Assembly: GCA_025267735.1 (NCBI GenBank)
Contig: CM046298.1
Location: 29,519,866 to 29,583,865, forward strand
Direction of reading: 5' to 3'
Length of the DNA stretch: 64,000 nt
From: Mactra quadrangularis
Taxonomy: Eukaryota > Mollusca > Bivalvia > Venerida > Mactridae
Shown here: positions 62,773-64,000 of the stretch, piece by piece
Numbering within the stretch: the first letter of the stretch is position 1
How the letters are laid out: each line of letters begins with the position of its first letter
Notes under the pieces: model-generated
Told to the model about the DNA's origin: nothing
What the model saw: the letters and a program-made list of their open reading frames with translations, nothing else
Database searches by the model: none
Program-made: the position numbers and the translations under genes

Positions 62773-62803
62773 TTGGAACGATGCTGAATTAGCATCGTTC
62801 CAA
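62773..62803. repeat. Perfect hairpin, 13-bp arms
   Basis: TTGGAACGATGCT and AGCATCGTTCCAA flank the loop GAATT. It starts 16 bp beyond the end of the second 0.7-kb block and has no counterpart beside the first block. Confidence 0.93.
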
Positions 62804-63776
62804 AAAATGAATCAGACTCCACCACAGTAAACCACTAAGTGTGAGTCAAACATGTTCATTAACTATATCAAAGTTCACTAAATAATGTTGATGTACTGTT
62901 TAACCAAACAAGCTATTAACTAACTATTCAATGTAAATCATTTGAATCTGAAATCTTATCATTTTATATCCAAACAATTTAACAAATAACACAGTCCATA
63001 ATTGCAAAAGTTAAATCAAGTAACCTATTCTGTCGTGCACAAGTAGAATTCTAAACTTTTTCTAATTTGTACACTTTGCAAGATGTGTACGACAAACAAA
63101 TATATCCATCACTGTCCATAACCACAATATGCAACTCTATTAATATTTTCCATGTTCATTTTGTTTACATCAATTGAAATAAATACAAGATTCACAAATC
63201 CCAACTCATCATTACTAGAGCTTGAACAATAAACACAATTTAACAATCACAGTCCAAAATCACATAAGGCTACCATATAACTACCATAGCTAATCAAGAT
63301 TACATTCAATTCTACAATAATGTGTTAATGAATAATAAATCCAAACTAAAATTTCAATACACAGTCCAAGTATGACAAAATAAATTATAATCATTGTCCA
63401 AAATTAAAACTGCTAAATTCTAATTGTTTAAACTTTCAACCACACATCTAAAGTAAATGACTAAGATACAATGAGAATTGTCTTTACAAGCATGAGATGT
63501 ACCATTACACAGTGCAATGAACCAAAAAAAACAATGCTAAAATTAACCAAGAACCACTGAAGTCTAAACCTTTCCATATTTGGTCAATGTTACTTTCAAT
63601 ACACAGAAAAGCTATGAGTACACAGAACTTGACATTGTTTTTACAACAATCTACCCCGGCCAATAATTTCATACCAATCTTGACTAGTTAACTAAGTATG
63701 TTACAAAAACAAGACATAGACCAAGTGTGTATTATCAATAAATTAGTAACAAGCTAAGCATATGAGGTTATTTTGT
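62804..63776. other. AT-rich spacer
   Basis: No gene, RNA or recognised repeat, although phrases such as CAGTCCA(A/T)AAT recur loosely. Confidence 0.4.
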
Positions 63777-63990
63777 CCATTTTTTGTCAACAGTCAAAGC
63801 TTGAATAATTTCACCGTTACCAATTGCTTTGTTTTTGTACTAGAGGTAAATCTGTTATTAAAATATCTTGATTAAAACATATCATACGGCATAAGCAGCT
63901 TTACTCTATCATAAAACACACTTTCGAAAACTCATGGATGTATTACAACAAAAATTTTAACGAACTCATTCACGGTACAAACAATAAAAA
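63777..63990. mobile_element. Diverged relative of the MITE at 35722-35968
   Basis: GTCAAAGCTTGAATAATTTC, TTGTTTTTGTACT, CATATCATACGGCAT and ACACACTTTCGAAAACTCAT follow in the same order as in the first copy. The right terminus has diverged and lies at the window edge, so its end is uncertain. Confidence 0.75.
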
Positions 63991-64000
63991 CAAATGAATC

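Overview
This is an AT-rich eukaryotic nuclear window. It has no bacterial operons, no ribosome binding sites and no intact long genes. Coding signal survives only as short exons with GT-AG borders, scattered among tRNA-derived SINEs, short inverted-repeat (MITE-like) elements, a Tc1/mariner-type element and many tandem repeats. The mix, together with a Mutator-like transposase gene of a kind common in marine invertebrates, suggests a mollusc, possibly a bivalve. That taxon call is inference.

Layout. Positions 1-26739 are one satellite array of about 148 head-to-tail 180-bp monomers. It starts left of the window and is cut in mid-monomer at 26739/26740. The monomer is about 54% GC with about 15 CpGs, against very AT-rich surroundings. 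180 is a multiple of three and the consensus lacks stops in one frame on each strand, so the array produces long false ORFs of up to 1032 codons. Inside it are higher-order duplications: a 3.2-kb block repeated about 6.1 kb away, and a local 8-monomer (1440-bp) period.

A 696-bp block follows at once (26740-27435). It recurs at 62050-62757 in the same orientation, differing by four substitutions and one 12-bp indel. From 28555 to 41198 the minus strand carries exons of Mutator-like transposase genes. A well-supported 3' set of three exons lies at 28555-30680. A second set at 39635-41198 encodes an N-terminal part that ends at its own first catalytic-Asp motif. Two small candidate exons at 36882-37083 could link them in phase, giving an apparent chimera with two such motifs. 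Introns and spacers hold MITEs, a 971-bp mariner-type element with CRE-like palindromes, two SINE copies of one family and a perfect 29-bp-arm palindrome.

From 43 to 47 kb there are a different SINE and tRNA-like elements. From 47.3 to 52.0 kb lies a modular, repeatedly duplicated region with interleaved 38-bp and 66-bp minisatellites. From 53.0 to 56.9 kb there is a 227-bp tandem array with a homogeneous core and decayed edges. From 57.1 to 57.9 kb there are 27-bp and 36-bp minisatellites. At 58631-59346 (minus) a candidate terminal exon encodes a Val/Cys/Asp/Glu-rich repetitive protein. A degenerate AT-rich repeat of about 120 bp, the second 700-bp block, a hairpin and a MITE relative close the window.

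I see no set of genes acting as a pathway. The main interest is structural: the satellite with its higher-order organisation, its boundary block, the possible Mutator chimera, and the many independent tandem arrays in 37 kb.
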